Virus record (IMG/VR): IMGVR_UViG_3300042861_000590
Location: 1 to 30,138 of that record
Direction: 5' to 3' (one strand)
From: a virus
DNA: 30,138 nucleotides
In this document: positions 1 to 5,882 of the stretch, piece by piece
How the letters are laid out: each line of letters opens with the position of its first letter
Position numbering within the stretch: the first letter of the stretch is position 1
Notes under the pieces: model-generated
What the model saw: only the letters and a program-made list of their open reading frames with translations
The model's database searches: none
What the model was told of the DNA's origin: nothing
Program-made: the position numbers and the translations under genes

Positions 1-25
1 ACCCGAGTCGCTTAGATACACCCAC

Positions 26-40
26 CACACACACAAGGGA
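26..40 (+). promoter_or_regulatory. CA tract plus Shine-Dalgarno leader
   Basis: A (CA)5 run at 26-35 leads directly into the Shine-Dalgarno AAGGGA (35-40), 11 bases before the ATG at 52. Comparable CA runs precede the starts at 380 and 2935. Unstructured CA-rich leaders are known to help ribosome loading, so this is probably a translation-enhancing leader (inference). Confidence 0.4.
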
Positions 41-51
41 AGTACCCTCAC

Positions 52-270
52 ATGAAACTCACAGACTGTGACCTTACCCGTCCTTTCACTCACCCGGGCT
101 TCTTCGGCGCGTTCTGCATCATCGACGGCAGTTTCTGGATTCACCGGGATAACCCGGAAGACTTCAAGGACGAGGCTTTCATCCGAGAGCATTGCTCCCC
201 GGTGAAGCGGCACATTGATGACCTCACGGCCTTCGACCTGCTGCGCACGGACTGGTATAACGTGGATTAA
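52..270 (+). CDS. Hypothetical protein, 72 aa
   Basis: Small soluble protein that I do not recognise. It has an aromatic, hydrophobic middle (GFFGAFCIIDGSFWIHR) followed by an acidic and His-containing C-terminal half, with no signal peptide or membrane segment. The ATG at 52 is preceded by an AAGGGA Shine-Dalgarno at a workable distance, which supports this start. It is the first complete gene in the window and is separated from the next by a 109-base leader with hairpins and a CA tract, so it may end a transcription or processing unit. Confidence 0.6.
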   Translation: MKLTDCDLTRPFTHPGFFGAFCIIDGSFWIHRDNPEDFKDEAFIREHCSPVKRHIDDLTAFDLLRTDWYNVD

Positions 271-281
271 GCCGCTTAGAT

Positions 282-340
282 ACGCAACCTTAGTTTACAC
301 TTCCAGGGTTGCGTTTCTAGGTTGCTCCGTGAGAACCTAG
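282..340 (+). other. Two tandem hairpins in the leader of the 380 gene
   Basis: ACGCAACC (282-289) pairs perfectly with GGTTGCGT (307-314), and immediately after it CTAGGTT (317-323) pairs with AACCTAG (334-340). Neither is followed by a T tract, so they are not typical intrinsic terminators. Placed just before a long CA tract and a ribosome binding site, they look like mRNA processing or stabilising hairpins. A 10-base match to the first arm (ATACGCAACC) reappears near 29532, after the last + strand gene. Confidence 0.5.
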
Positions 341-341
341 C

Positions 342-370
342 CACACACACACACACACACACACTAAGGA
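342..370 (+). promoter_or_regulatory. Long CA tract plus Shine-Dalgarno
   Basis: Eleven CA dinucleotides (342-363) run straight into CTAAGGA, giving an AAGGA ribosome binding site at 366-370, nine bases before the ATG at 380. This is the longest of three CA tracts in the window that sit in exactly this position. It is likely to be an unstructured translation leader and, as a dinucleotide repeat, may vary in length between isolates (inference). Confidence 0.45.
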
Positions 371-379
371 ACCTTCGCC

Positions 380-781
380 ATGCCCATCGTCCGCACCATC
401 CAAAGCTTCAACGAGTTTGCCGAGTCCTTCCGTTCTATGGGGCGTGGGGGCCAGTTCCAGAACCTTGAGTGGCTTTATGACTATCTCGAAGAATACTCCG
501 ACAGTTGTGGCGAGCCTGTCGAGCTCGACGTAATCGCTCTGTGCTGCGAGTACACGGAGGACGCCTACGATTCCATCGCGGACAGTTATACGGACTGCGC
601 TTCCTACTTCCCCGACCCGGCTGACTACTCCGACATTGACGAGGGTGGCGAAGTCATCGACGGTACGCTTGACGAAGAAGCCTTCACCGAAGCCCGACGT
701 GAGGCGATCCTTGAGTATCTTCGGGATAACACTTCCGTGTGTGGGTACGATGACGAGACGGTGTTGTATGCCCAGTTTTAA
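380..781 (+). CDS. Very acidic small phage protein, 133 aa
   Basis: About a quarter of the residues are Asp or Glu (roughly 33 of 133) against few Lys or Arg, so the net charge is strongly negative. The segment around residues 30-55 (LYDYLEEYSDSCGEP, then VELDVIALCCEY) matches, from memory, a small protein common in tailed phages with no assigned function. The acidity and early position would fit a DNA mimic or inhibitor of a host DNA-binding enzyme, but that is inference. No signal peptide or membrane segment is visible. The start is fixed by a good AAGGA site after the CA tract. Confidence 0.7.
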   Translation: MPIVRTIQSFNEFAESFRSMGRGGQFQNLEWLYDYLEEYSDSCGEPVELDVIALCCEYTEDAYDSIADSYTDCASYFPDPADYSDIDEGGEVIDGTLDEEAFTEARREAILEYLRDNTSVCGYDDETVLYAQF

Positions 782-800
782 CCGAAAGGAGACAACCAAA

Positions 801-1619
801 ATGATTACCACTAAAAACCCGAAGTGCGTTTACTTACTCCGCGTAAACGACCCGGAGAACAAGTCCCGCAACAAAACCTTTCAGTACCCGAAGAAGGGCA
901 CCGTGACCGCTCCCGATTGGATTCCCGACCGCGTGTGTGGTCGTGGTCTGCACGGGTGGGAGAATGGTGAAGGTGATTACTCGGCGGCAGATTGGCACGA
1001 AGACGGGGTTTGGCTTGTTCTCAGAGTGCTTGAATCTGACCTTGTGCGGCTTAACGGTAAAGTGAAGTTCAAGACCGGCACTGTCGCCCACGCTGGCACC
1101 AGAGAAAGCGCAACGCGCTACATTTGGGAGAAGACAAAGGCTCCCCGTATTATTGGGTTGGTTCTCACGGGTGGGGATTACTCCACCCTCACGGGTGGGT
1201 ATCGCTCCACCCTCACGGGTGGGTATCGCTCCACCCTCACGGGTGGGTATCGCTCCACCCTCACGGGTGGGGATGGCTCCACCCTCACGGGTGGGGATGG
1301 TTCCACCCTCACGGGTGGGTATCGCTCCACCCTCACGGGTGGGTATCGCTCCACCCTCACGGGTGGGGATGAATCCACCCTCACGGGTGGGTATCGCTCC
1401 ACCCTCACGGGTGGGTATCGCTCCACCCTCACGGGTGGGCATCGCTCCACCCTCACGGGTGGGGATGGTTCCACCCTCACGGGTGGGGATGAATCCGTAC
1501 TCTGTTGGCGCGTATGGGATGGTCAACGCCACCGCCAGCACGTCCGCTATACCGGCGAAGGCGGTATCGAATCAAATAAGGCATATCGGTTTGTAAATGG
1601 TGAAGTGGTGGTTGTGTGA
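801..1619 (+). CDS. Octapeptide-repeat (ice-nucleation-like solenoid) protein, 272 aa
   Basis: Three parts are visible. Residues 1-120 form a globular domain containing VCGRGLHGW and VKFKTGTVAH; proteins with a related GLHG-type N-terminus and Gly/Thr-rich repeats occur in other phages (memory, no function known). Residues 122-233 are 14 units of L-T-G-G-x-x-S-T, where x-x is YR, DG, DE, DY or HR. Residues 234-272 are a short C-terminal cap. Read from the Gly pair the unit is GGYRSTLT, close to the AGYGSTLT octad of bacterial ice-nucleation proteins, which stack as a beta solenoid. An AAAGGAGA site (784-791) supports the ATG at 801 over a longer in-frame start at 636 inside the previous gene. 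No signal peptide, so it acts in the cytoplasm or in the virion. Confidence 0.8.
   Translation: MITTKNPKCVYLLRVNDPENKSRNKTFQYPKKGTVTAPDWIPDRVCGRGLHGWENGEGDYSAADWHEDGVWLVLRVLESDLVRLNGKVKFKTGTVAHAGTRESATRYIWEKTKAPRIIGLVLTGGDYSTLTGGYRSTLTGGYRSTLTGGYRSTLTGGDGSTLTGGDGSTLTGGYRSTLTGGYRSTLTGGDESTLTGGYRSTLTGGYRSTLTGGHRSTLTGGDGSTLTGGDESVLCWRVWDGQRHRQHVRYTGEGGIESNKAYRFVNGEVVVV
1164..1499 (+). repeat. 14 tandem 24-bp repeats with hairpin-forming core
   Basis: Fourteen 24-base units lie in phase with the reading frame. Thirteen copies of the 18-base core TCCACCCTCACGGGTGGG, starting at 1182 and every 24 bases to 1470, are identical. The core contains CCACCC-TCAC-GGGTGG, a perfect 6-bp stem with a 4-base loop. 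Only the 6-base linkers vary: GATTAC, TATCGC, GATGGC, GATGGT, GATGAA, CATCGC. Because 24 is divisible by 3, other frames on both strands stay open here and give spurious long ORFs. Confidence 0.95.
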
Positions 1620-1873
1620 GAGAACACCAAGAACCGGCTACCGCATCCGCTCGCGATGGAGCGTGCGATCTAGCTAAAGCTTCCGTCTGCGCAAATGACG
1701 CCTTGCGCGAACTCTTCGCAGTATTCATCCCCTCCCGGGGTGATATTCCCCCGGTGTCCCTTACCACAGCCCGAGGCGCTATAGGTTTGTGCAAAGCCCT
1801 TCACGAACTAGGACACACGGATGCGGATTACTATCGGTACACGTGCGAACACTCAGACGGTTTCGACCACTAG
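1616..1873 (+). CDS. Hypothetical protein, 85 aa
   Basis: Starts at a GTG that overlaps the stop of the repeat-protein gene (GTGA), so it is probably translated by coupling. The sequence has an Ala-rich helical N-terminal part, a Pro/Ser turn near residues 38-46, and an ending with TTARGAIGLCKALHELGH followed by several His, Asp and Tyr. No membrane segment or known motif is seen. The overlap and clean end before the next ribosome binding site argue that it is real, but the function is unknown. Confidence 0.6.
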   Translation: MREHQEPATASARDGACDLAKASVCANDALRELFAVFIPSRGDIPPVSLTTARGAIGLCKALHELGHTDADYYRYTCEHSDGFDH

Positions 1874-1892
1874 CAATAAAGGAGCGCACAAC

Positions 1893-2177
1893 ATGACTAC
1901 CGAAAGCCGCCCGTGGAAGAAGGATGTAACGAAAGGGGAGTGGATCGCAGACTTTGGTAGTCATCTTTTGTCCCCTTCTAGCTTGAGACTAATTGCCGTC
2001 GTACAGCACGGACCATCCCAAGCAGCGGACGTGATTTTTATCAAAGAAGCGTCTAAAGTATTCCACCAAACCGGAATGACCCCCGGAGAACTCGCGGAGC
2101 GGGTTAGGGAGTTGAAGTTTGAGTTGGAAGATGCACTAGAAGAACTCAAGTCACTACGATTCAGCAGAGGACTCTAA
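1893..2177 (+). CDS. Hypothetical protein with C-terminal coiled coil, 94 aa
   Basis: The ATG at 1893 has a strong AAAGGAG site (1878-1884), preferred over an upstream in-frame ATG at 1821 that lies inside the previous gene. Residues 1-50 look like a small beta-rich domain (EWIADFG, LRLIAVVQHG). Residues 62-90 are a charged heptad-like helix (LAERVRELKFELEDALEEL), predicted coiled coil, so it may oligomerise. No catalytic motif is visible and the function is unknown. Confidence 0.7.
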   Translation: MTTESRPWKKDVTKGEWIADFGSHLLSPSSLRLIAVVQHGPSQAADVIFIKEASKVFHQTGMTPGELAERVRELKFELEDALEELKSLRFSRGL

Positions 2178-2178
2178 C

Positions 2179-2376
2179 ATGCCCCACATGCTAGTAAGCC
2201 TAGGCAAAGACGTTTTCTCTCTCGTCTACGCCATCCACCCCAAACCATCCGTTATCCGAAAGGCGATTGAACTAGCCTTTCCTATTGCCCCCGGCTTGGC
2301 TGTATCGTACCGGGATCAGGCTTCCGGGGCTTGGTATCGTTGCACTAAACTGACAGAAGAGGACAAGAACCAATGA
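2179..2376 (+). CDS. Hypothetical protein, 65 aa
   Basis: Begins one base after the previous stop (TAACATG) and ends in an ATGA overlap with the next gene, so it sits inside a coupled run. Small soluble protein with a hydrophobic core (VFSLVYAIH, ELAFPIAPGLAVSY) and a charged tail ending TEEDKNQ. I do not recognise a family. The start could also be the ATG four codons on; the first is kept because of the tight spacing. Confidence 0.6.
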   Translation: MPHMLVSLGKDVFSLVYAIHPKPSVIRKAIELAFPIAPGLAVSYRDQASGAWYRCTKLTEEDKNQ

Positions 2377-2693
2377 ACAATTCCCCCAAGCACACGCCGG
2401 GTCCGTGGGTGTGGGTGTTTGACGGTTACTATACTCAGCTTCTAGATGCGAACGGGGAAGTCGTCATGGATGATGGGTCAGCCGGGGGTGAGTATGCTCC
2501 GGTTATTGAACCTGACTCAGCCAACGCCCGCTTGATCGCCGCCGCGCCAGAATTGCTTTCCGCCATTAAAGCTTTGATGAATCGAGCCCTGAAAGACGCT
2601 GAACATTATGCGCCAGAAGGAAACGAGCCAATATGGGCTTTTATTGCTGACGCATCCGACGCCATCGCCAAAGCCACAGGCGGTGCCGCATGA
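2373..2693 (+). CDS. HTPGPW-type phage protein, 106 aa
   Basis: Carries the hallmark of a very common phage family of unknown function: an N-terminal HTPGPWVW, a central DANGEVV strand region, and NARLIAAAPELLSAIKAL in the middle, here residues 6-13, 24-30 and 50-67. The family is found in many siphophages and prophages of proteobacteria and never has an assigned role, which limits the call to family level. ATGA overlaps at both ends tie it to its neighbours. Confidence 0.8.
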   Translation: MNNSPKHTPGPWVWVFDGYYTQLLDANGEVVMDDGSAGGEYAPVIEPDSANARLIAAAPELLSAIKALMNRALKDAEHYAPEGNEPIWAFIADASDAIAKATGGAA

Positions 2694-2905
2694 CCAACCC
2701 CCTTACATGGTGGATCATAACTTGTGGATTGTTCACAGCGTGGATGATCCTTCGAGCAGAAATAAAGATGGCTGAACACAGCGCTAAGGTGTGGGACGAT
2801 CCCTCCGAGAATCTAAAGCCGATGTGGTACACTGTGGAAACCCTACTACCAGTGGGCTACGTGGTCACAGCATCGGTTACGTGGTTGGCTTGGTGGATTG
2901 GGTAA
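2690..2905 (+). CDS. Small membrane protein, two helices, 71 aa
   Basis: Two hydrophobic stretches flank a charged loop: residues 5-21 (WWIITCGLFTAWMIL) and about 50-70 (VETLLPVGYVVTASV then TWLAWWIG), separated by a segment rich in Lys, Glu and Asp. This gives a helical hairpin in the inner membrane. Start overlaps the preceding stop (ATGA). The function is unknown; a holin is formally possible from topology, but the gene lies far from the spanins. Confidence 0.65.
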   Translation: MTNPLTWWIITCGLFTAWMILRAEIKMAEHSAKVWDDPSENLKPMWYTVETLLPVGYVVTASVTWLAWWIG

Positions 2906-2924
2906 CACACACACACACTAGGAG
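2905..2924 (+). promoter_or_regulatory. CA tract plus Shine-Dalgarno
   Basis: Seven CA repeats (2905-2918) follow the stop of the membrane protein gene and lead into TAGGAG (2919-2924), ten bases ahead of the ATG at 2935. This is the third copy of the CA tract and ribosome site arrangement seen before 52 and 380. Confidence 0.45.
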
Positions 2925-2934
2925 ATAGCAAGAA

Positions 2935-3204
2935 ATGCAATCATGGCAATCGATTGAGACGGCGCCGAAGGATGGAACCATCGTAGATTTGTGGGCTCAG
3001 GCGATGGGGATAATTGACAGGGACTCAGACAAAGAAATTCCTTTGGTTGAATTCCGTGTAACTGACGCGTATTGGGATGGCGGCAAATGGAAGGACAAGG
3101 ATGGTCGCCCCCATGAATCTATTGCATGGATCAGTAACCCAAGAATCACCCACTGGATGCCCCTTCCGCCGCCACCCTCGCAAATCAACAGGGGACACGA
3201 ATGA
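2935..3204 (+). CDS. DUF551-like phage protein, 89 aa
   Basis: The ends match the DUF551 pattern: an N-terminal W-Q-S-I-E-T-A-P-K-D-G (residues 4-14) and a C-terminal ITHWMPLPPPP (residues 71-81), with a central VTDAYWDGGKW strand pair. DUF551 proteins are small phage and prophage proteins of unknown function. The start has a TAGGAG site after a CA tract. The 3' end overlaps the next gene (ATGA). Confidence 0.8.
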   Translation: MQSWQSIETAPKDGTIVDLWAQAMGIIDRDSDKEIPLVEFRVTDAYWDGGKWKDKDGRPHESIAWISNPRITHWMPLPPPPSQINRGHE

Positions 3205-3506
3205 CCACGACAAACGACGGCGGCCCGGCCCACCCGATGGTGATGAAGGCGGCGGACGTTATTTGTGAAATCGAGTCGTACTCCAGCATCCTGCCAAAAG
3301 AAAAACTGTGGGGTATGAACTCGCTAAAATACACACACGAGGCCAAGAAAATCCTCACTGAATGCGGGGCGCTGGAGTGTTTGAAGGCGTTGATACACGT
3401 CCATGATAACTTGGGCGGCGGCGGGGCGGACGAGTGGGTTGTAATGGAAGACTTCGATGTCCAAATTGTGGAGGACGCGATCAATTCAGCGGGCATAGAG
3501 ATATGA
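3201..3506 (+). CDS. Hypothetical protein, 101 aa
   Basis: Soluble, mostly helical protein with a Gly-rich turn (NLGGGGADEW, around residues 70-79). The N-terminal NDGGPAHP resembles the start of another common phage family (small proteins opening with DGGPAFP-like motifs), which is a memory-based hint only. Start and stop both form ATGA overlaps with neighbours. No catalytic motif is visible. Confidence 0.65.
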   Translation: MTTTNDGGPAHPMVMKAADVICEIESYSSILPKEKLWGMNSLKYTHEAKKILTECGALECLKALIHVHDNLGGGGADEWVVMEDFDVQIVEDAINSAGIEI

Positions 3507-3880
3507 ATGAATCATTTAAGTTCGTGCTATCAACTGGGCTAGGGTCTCAGCGAGGCGGGCTGGAGTTTTTCATGAAAGACATGTCCGGGAATAACTGTGG
3601 GTTGCTGGCTTCTTCTTTTTCACCAGCGCCAAGGGGAAGATTTTCATCTTATGCAGAAAGGCCAGGCTATCTAAGAGGCAAGGCATCCGTGTGGCTGCCA
3701 GAGGGAAATAGCGTCGTAGTGCAAGAAATGCCAATGCAAGAGCACTATTACAGGAAAGATGCAGACAAGGCTTTCAGGGAGTGGGTTCGTGATAACGAAA
3801 TCAAAGACAAGATGGTTGATGGATTTGTCAGGTTGCGCCTTGAATCAATCGCCAACGTCTACGGAGGCGCGCCAGGATGA
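3503..3880 (+). CDS. Hypothetical protein, 125 aa
   Basis: The ATG at 3503 overlaps the previous stop (ATGA) and is preferred over an earlier in-frame ATG at 3434 that lies inside the previous gene. The protein has a beta-rich N-terminal half (FKFVLSTGLG, GGLEFFMKDMSG) and a helical C-terminal half with many charged residues. No motif is recognised. Codon choice is a little more A-rich than in the replication genes, like its neighbours from 2935 to 4451. Confidence 0.65.
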   Translation: MNESFKFVLSTGLGSQRGGLEFFMKDMSGNNCGLLASSFSPAPRGRFSSYAERPGYLRGKASVWLPEGNSVVVQEMPMQEHYYRKDADKAFREWVRDNEIKDKMVDGFVRLRLESIANVYGGAPG

Positions 3881-4221
3881 GCTTTGAAATGATGCTTATT
3901 GCGCTCATTGGTGCGCATGCATTCTTTGACTACGCCGGACAAGGCGACTTCATGTCGAAGGCGAAGAACAGAGCATCCCCAATTCCTGGCGTGCCGTGGT
4001 GTAGCGTGCTTGCCGCTCATTCATCCATTCACGGGGCTGCTGTTGCGCTGATAACCGGGATTTGGTGGCTGTTCGTACTTGAGTCTGTAATTCACTTCTT
4101 AACCGACGACGCAAAGTGTAATGGCAGAATTTCATTCAACGAAGACCAGCTAATACATGTTCTTTGCAAGGTGCTGTGGTGCGCGATCGCTACCTATCTC
4201 CAACAAGGATTAACACCATGA
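3877..4221 (+). CDS. DUF3307-family membrane protein, 114 aa
   Basis: The spaced polar residues of DUF3307 are all present: H14 and D18 in the first helix, K27-K29 after it, H47-S-S-I-H51 in the second, E69 and H73 in the third, D76-D77-x-K79 after it, and D90-Q-L-I-H94 in the last. DUF3307 proteins are small polytopic membrane proteins of phages and bacteria with no known activity; the conserved His, Asp and Glu suggest a metal site within the membrane. About four helices. ATGA overlap with the gene upstream. Confidence 0.8.
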   Translation: MSFEMMLIALIGAHAFFDYAGQGDFMSKAKNRASPIPGVPWCSVLAAHSSIHGAAVALITGIWWLFVLESVIHFLTDDAKCNGRISFNEDQLIHVLCKVLWCAIATYLQQGLTP

Positions 4222-4451
4222 CTGAACCAACCAACGCGAAGAGAGAAGTAGCCAAGTACCGACTTCGAGTCATTGAACAAACCGAAGCTTGGGTAGCTGG
4301 TCAACCTAGGCACAATATGATCGATGACGAGTGCTGCCCGGACTTCTCATGCTGCTGTCCTGATCTATTTGAAGCAGACAGAGGAAAGCGATTCGAGTAT
4401 TTACAGGAGCTGCGAATGAAGTACGGGTACAAGCGGAGGACGGACGCATGA
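4218..4451 (+). CDS. Cys-cluster phage protein (CCPDFSC type), 77 aa
   Basis: The core CCPDFSCCCPDL (residues 39-50) is typical of a small phage family with no known role; five closely spaced Cys suggest metal binding. The C-terminal part is a basic helix ending YGYKRRTDA. The ATG at 4218 follows an AAGGA site (4205-4209) and overlaps the DUF3307 stop, and is better than an in-frame ATG at 4164. The first codons share a 16-base exact repeat with the start of the next gene. Confidence 0.75.
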   Translation: MTEPTNAKREVAKYRLRVIEQTEAWVAGQPRHNMIDDECCPDFSCCCPDLFEADRGKRFEYLQELRMKYGYKRRTDA

Positions 4452-4476
4452 ACACTGACGCCAACGCGAAGAGAGA
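4231..4476 (+). repeat. 16-base exact direct repeat at two gene starts
   Basis: CCAACGCGAAGAGAGA occurs at 4231-4246 and 4461-4476, coding for N-A-K-R-E/D at residues 6-10 of both adjacent proteins. Sharing sequence at the same distance from two start codons suggests that one gene start was copied or recombined from the other. See the finding on this region. Confidence 0.85.
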
Positions 4477-5431
4477 TAAAGTGGAGTTTGCCCTTCGAGA
4501 CGCCGGCTTTGATTATGACGATGCTGCACGAATCGCGATGCTGGCGCATCCTATTGTTTCCACCAACGCGGGGCCGGTGTTGCCGGAGCTTACTTACATG
4601 CTCGGATTGCTGACCACTGGACAACACGAACGCATTCATGAATGGGGCCGCCAGTGCTGGAACGCCTGCGACGAACAGGTGGCGGGGCCGCTGCGGCAGG
4701 CACTGAGCGAGTGCGCGACAGCAGTCGGCGCCGGGGCGGCGCCGGATTGCAGCGTCGAGTTCCTGCGCCAGGTCCCTCGCGAGGTCGAGCTTGTCGTGGC
4801 AAGGCTGCGCGAGCGGGTCGCGGAGCTGGAGCGGCTTGTCGAGCTGTACCGGGTGCAATGGGTTGAGCGGGACAACTGCGCTTGGCTTGCGATGCAAGCG
4901 GAGTGCGAGGCTAGGGGCGCTGAACTCGACCGCCTCCGCGCCGAGAACGAGTCGCTGCGGGATTTGCTTTGCAGTGCGCACGCTGGAATGCGGGCCTATC
5001 GAGACGATGGCGAAATGCAGGACAACACCGCGCATCCATCCATCGACTTCAAGCGAGACGCGCCAGAACAGATTCGGGCCGCGCTACAGCGCAGGTCGGA
5101 CGCCGCACGCGCAGAGTTAGAGCGGGAGTGGATGAAGCACCCACAGACGATCGAGGCAAAGGCTCAGTGGGATGCTGTCGCTTCCGCACTTGGCGCTGAC
5201 AAGAACTGCCCGGACTCTGTTCTCTCTGCTGCCCACCGCCTCCGCGCCGAGAACGAGGCGCTGCGGGCGGATGCGGAGCGCGCGCGCTGGGTGATTGCGA
5301 ACGCAGAGTGGCACCGCTCCGAAGATCGAACGTACATGGCGATTCTGGTCCCGCGCGGGAGTGACCTTTCTTGCGTGGCGTTTCGCCGAGACGCCATCGA
5401 CGCCGCACGCGCGGCGAGGGAGGGGAAGTGA
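4448..5431 (+). CDS. GC-rich coiled-coil protein, 327 aa
   Basis: After a short N-terminal domain (residues 1-60, with a DDAARIAMLAHP helix) most of the protein is a long Ala, Glu and Arg-rich helix with heptad character, predicted coiled coil. Two internal segments are near copies: RLRAENESLR around residues 163-172 and RLRAENEALR around 265-274, conserved at DNA level over about 30 bases (4931-4961 and 5237-5267). DAARAE and DAARAA (5099 and 5399) form a second repeated pair. GC content is clearly higher than in the flanking genes, with CGC, GCG and CTG codons dominating. It looks like a mosaic or imported gene. ATGA overlap upstream and GTGA downstream. Function unknown. Confidence 0.75.
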   Translation: MNTDANAKRDKVEFALRDAGFDYDDAARIAMLAHPIVSTNAGPVLPELTYMLGLLTTGQHERIHEWGRQCWNACDEQVAGPLRQALSECATAVGAGAAPDCSVEFLRQVPREVELVVARLRERVAELERLVELYRVQWVERDNCAWLAMQAECEARGAELDRLRAENESLRDLLCSAHAGMRAYRDDGEMQDNTAHPSIDFKRDAPEQIRAALQRRSDAARAELEREWMKHPQTIEAKAQWDAVASALGADKNCPDSVLSAAHRLRAENEALRADAERARWVIANAEWHRSEDRTYMAILVPRGSDLSCVAFRRDAIDAARAAREGK

Positions 5432-5673
5432 AAACTCATGTAGTTTACAGATTGAACATGTATGGAAAGAAGTGCGTAGCCCCGTTCATAAATGAGTGGA
5501 ATGTAGGAGACATTCCGGTAAAGGAATGGACACCCGCTGTGCAACAGGCTGTCCGTCACGCTTATGAGTTGGGCATCATTCACACAAAGAAACAAATGTC
5601 GGAGTGCATCCGCGATATTCGGCACTTCTTACCGAAACAAGGGTTGTGGGAAGATGAGGAAACCTCTAAATGA
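5428..5673 (+). CDS. Hypothetical protein, 81 aa
   Basis: The GTG at 5428 overlaps the previous stop (GTGA) and has GGGGAAG just upstream; a longer in-frame reading from 5371 would run through the coiled-coil gene and is less likely. Small soluble protein with a beta start (THVVYRLNMYG), a segment with the Trp pair EWNVGDIPVKEW, and a C-terminal helix with Lys, Cys and Arg. Base composition returns to the phage average. Unknown function. Confidence 0.65.
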   Translation: MKTHVVYRLNMYGKKCVAPFINEWNVGDIPVKEWTPAVQQAVRHAYELGIIHTKKQMSECIRDIRHFLPKQGLWEDEETSK

Positions 5674-5882
5674 ACTCCCTCTCCCTAGACTACACCCGCT
5701 GTTCCAGCGACTCGTGTATCCTCCGGGCCAGGTGTCTGCGGTGGACGGACCGGCCCCAACAACACCCCGTGTGGATGGAGCGCAATCGCTACGTCAGTTG
5801 GACCGATCTCACCGACGAGTGCGAGAAAGCCGAAGGCGGTAACTACTTCATTTTGGATGAAAGGAAGCAACCTAGTGACTAA
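5670..5882 (+). CDS. Small Cys-containing protein, 70 aa
   Basis: Three Cys near the N-terminus (C11, C16, C22 in RCSSDSCILRARCLRW) could bind a metal together with a later Cys (C50) in DECEKAEGG, so a small zinc-binding fold is possible but unproven. ATGA overlap with the gene before; the last eight bases overlap the next gene's GTG start. Function unknown. Confidence 0.6.
   Translation: MNSLSLDYTRCSSDSCILRARCLRWTDRPQQHPVWMERNRYVSWTDLTDECEKAEGGNYFILDERKQPSD

Larger units (their letters stand above)
9..283. repeat. Pair of 11-base direct repeats (CGCTTAGATAC)
   Basis: The 11-mer CGCTTAGATAC occurs at 9-19 and again at 273-283, each time in the noncoding leader ahead of a small gene (starts at 52 and 380). 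Both copies are followed further on by a CA tract and a Shine-Dalgarno sequence, so the two leaders look like copies of one regulatory module. Whether the repeat is a promoter element, a protein site or a relic of duplication cannot be told from sequence. Confidence 0.45.

Noticed and set aside
317-811. 164-codon - strand ORF over the CA tract
   Set aside because: Produced by the CA repeat (a VCVCVCV stretch) and overlaps a + strand gene with a good start.
1164-1499. CRISPR array
   Set aside because: The repeats are regular and palindromic, but the spacers would be only 6 bases, several are identical, and the array is in frame inside a gene.
834-1541. 235-codon ORF on the - strand and two + strand ORFs (1124-1372, 1153-1596) across the repeat array
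   Set aside because: They are open only because the repeat length is a multiple of three; they have no ribosome sites and lie over the well-supported 801-1619 gene.
4301-5035. 244-codon - strand ORF
   Set aside because: A shadow of the GC-rich coiled-coil gene; high GC keeps several frames open.
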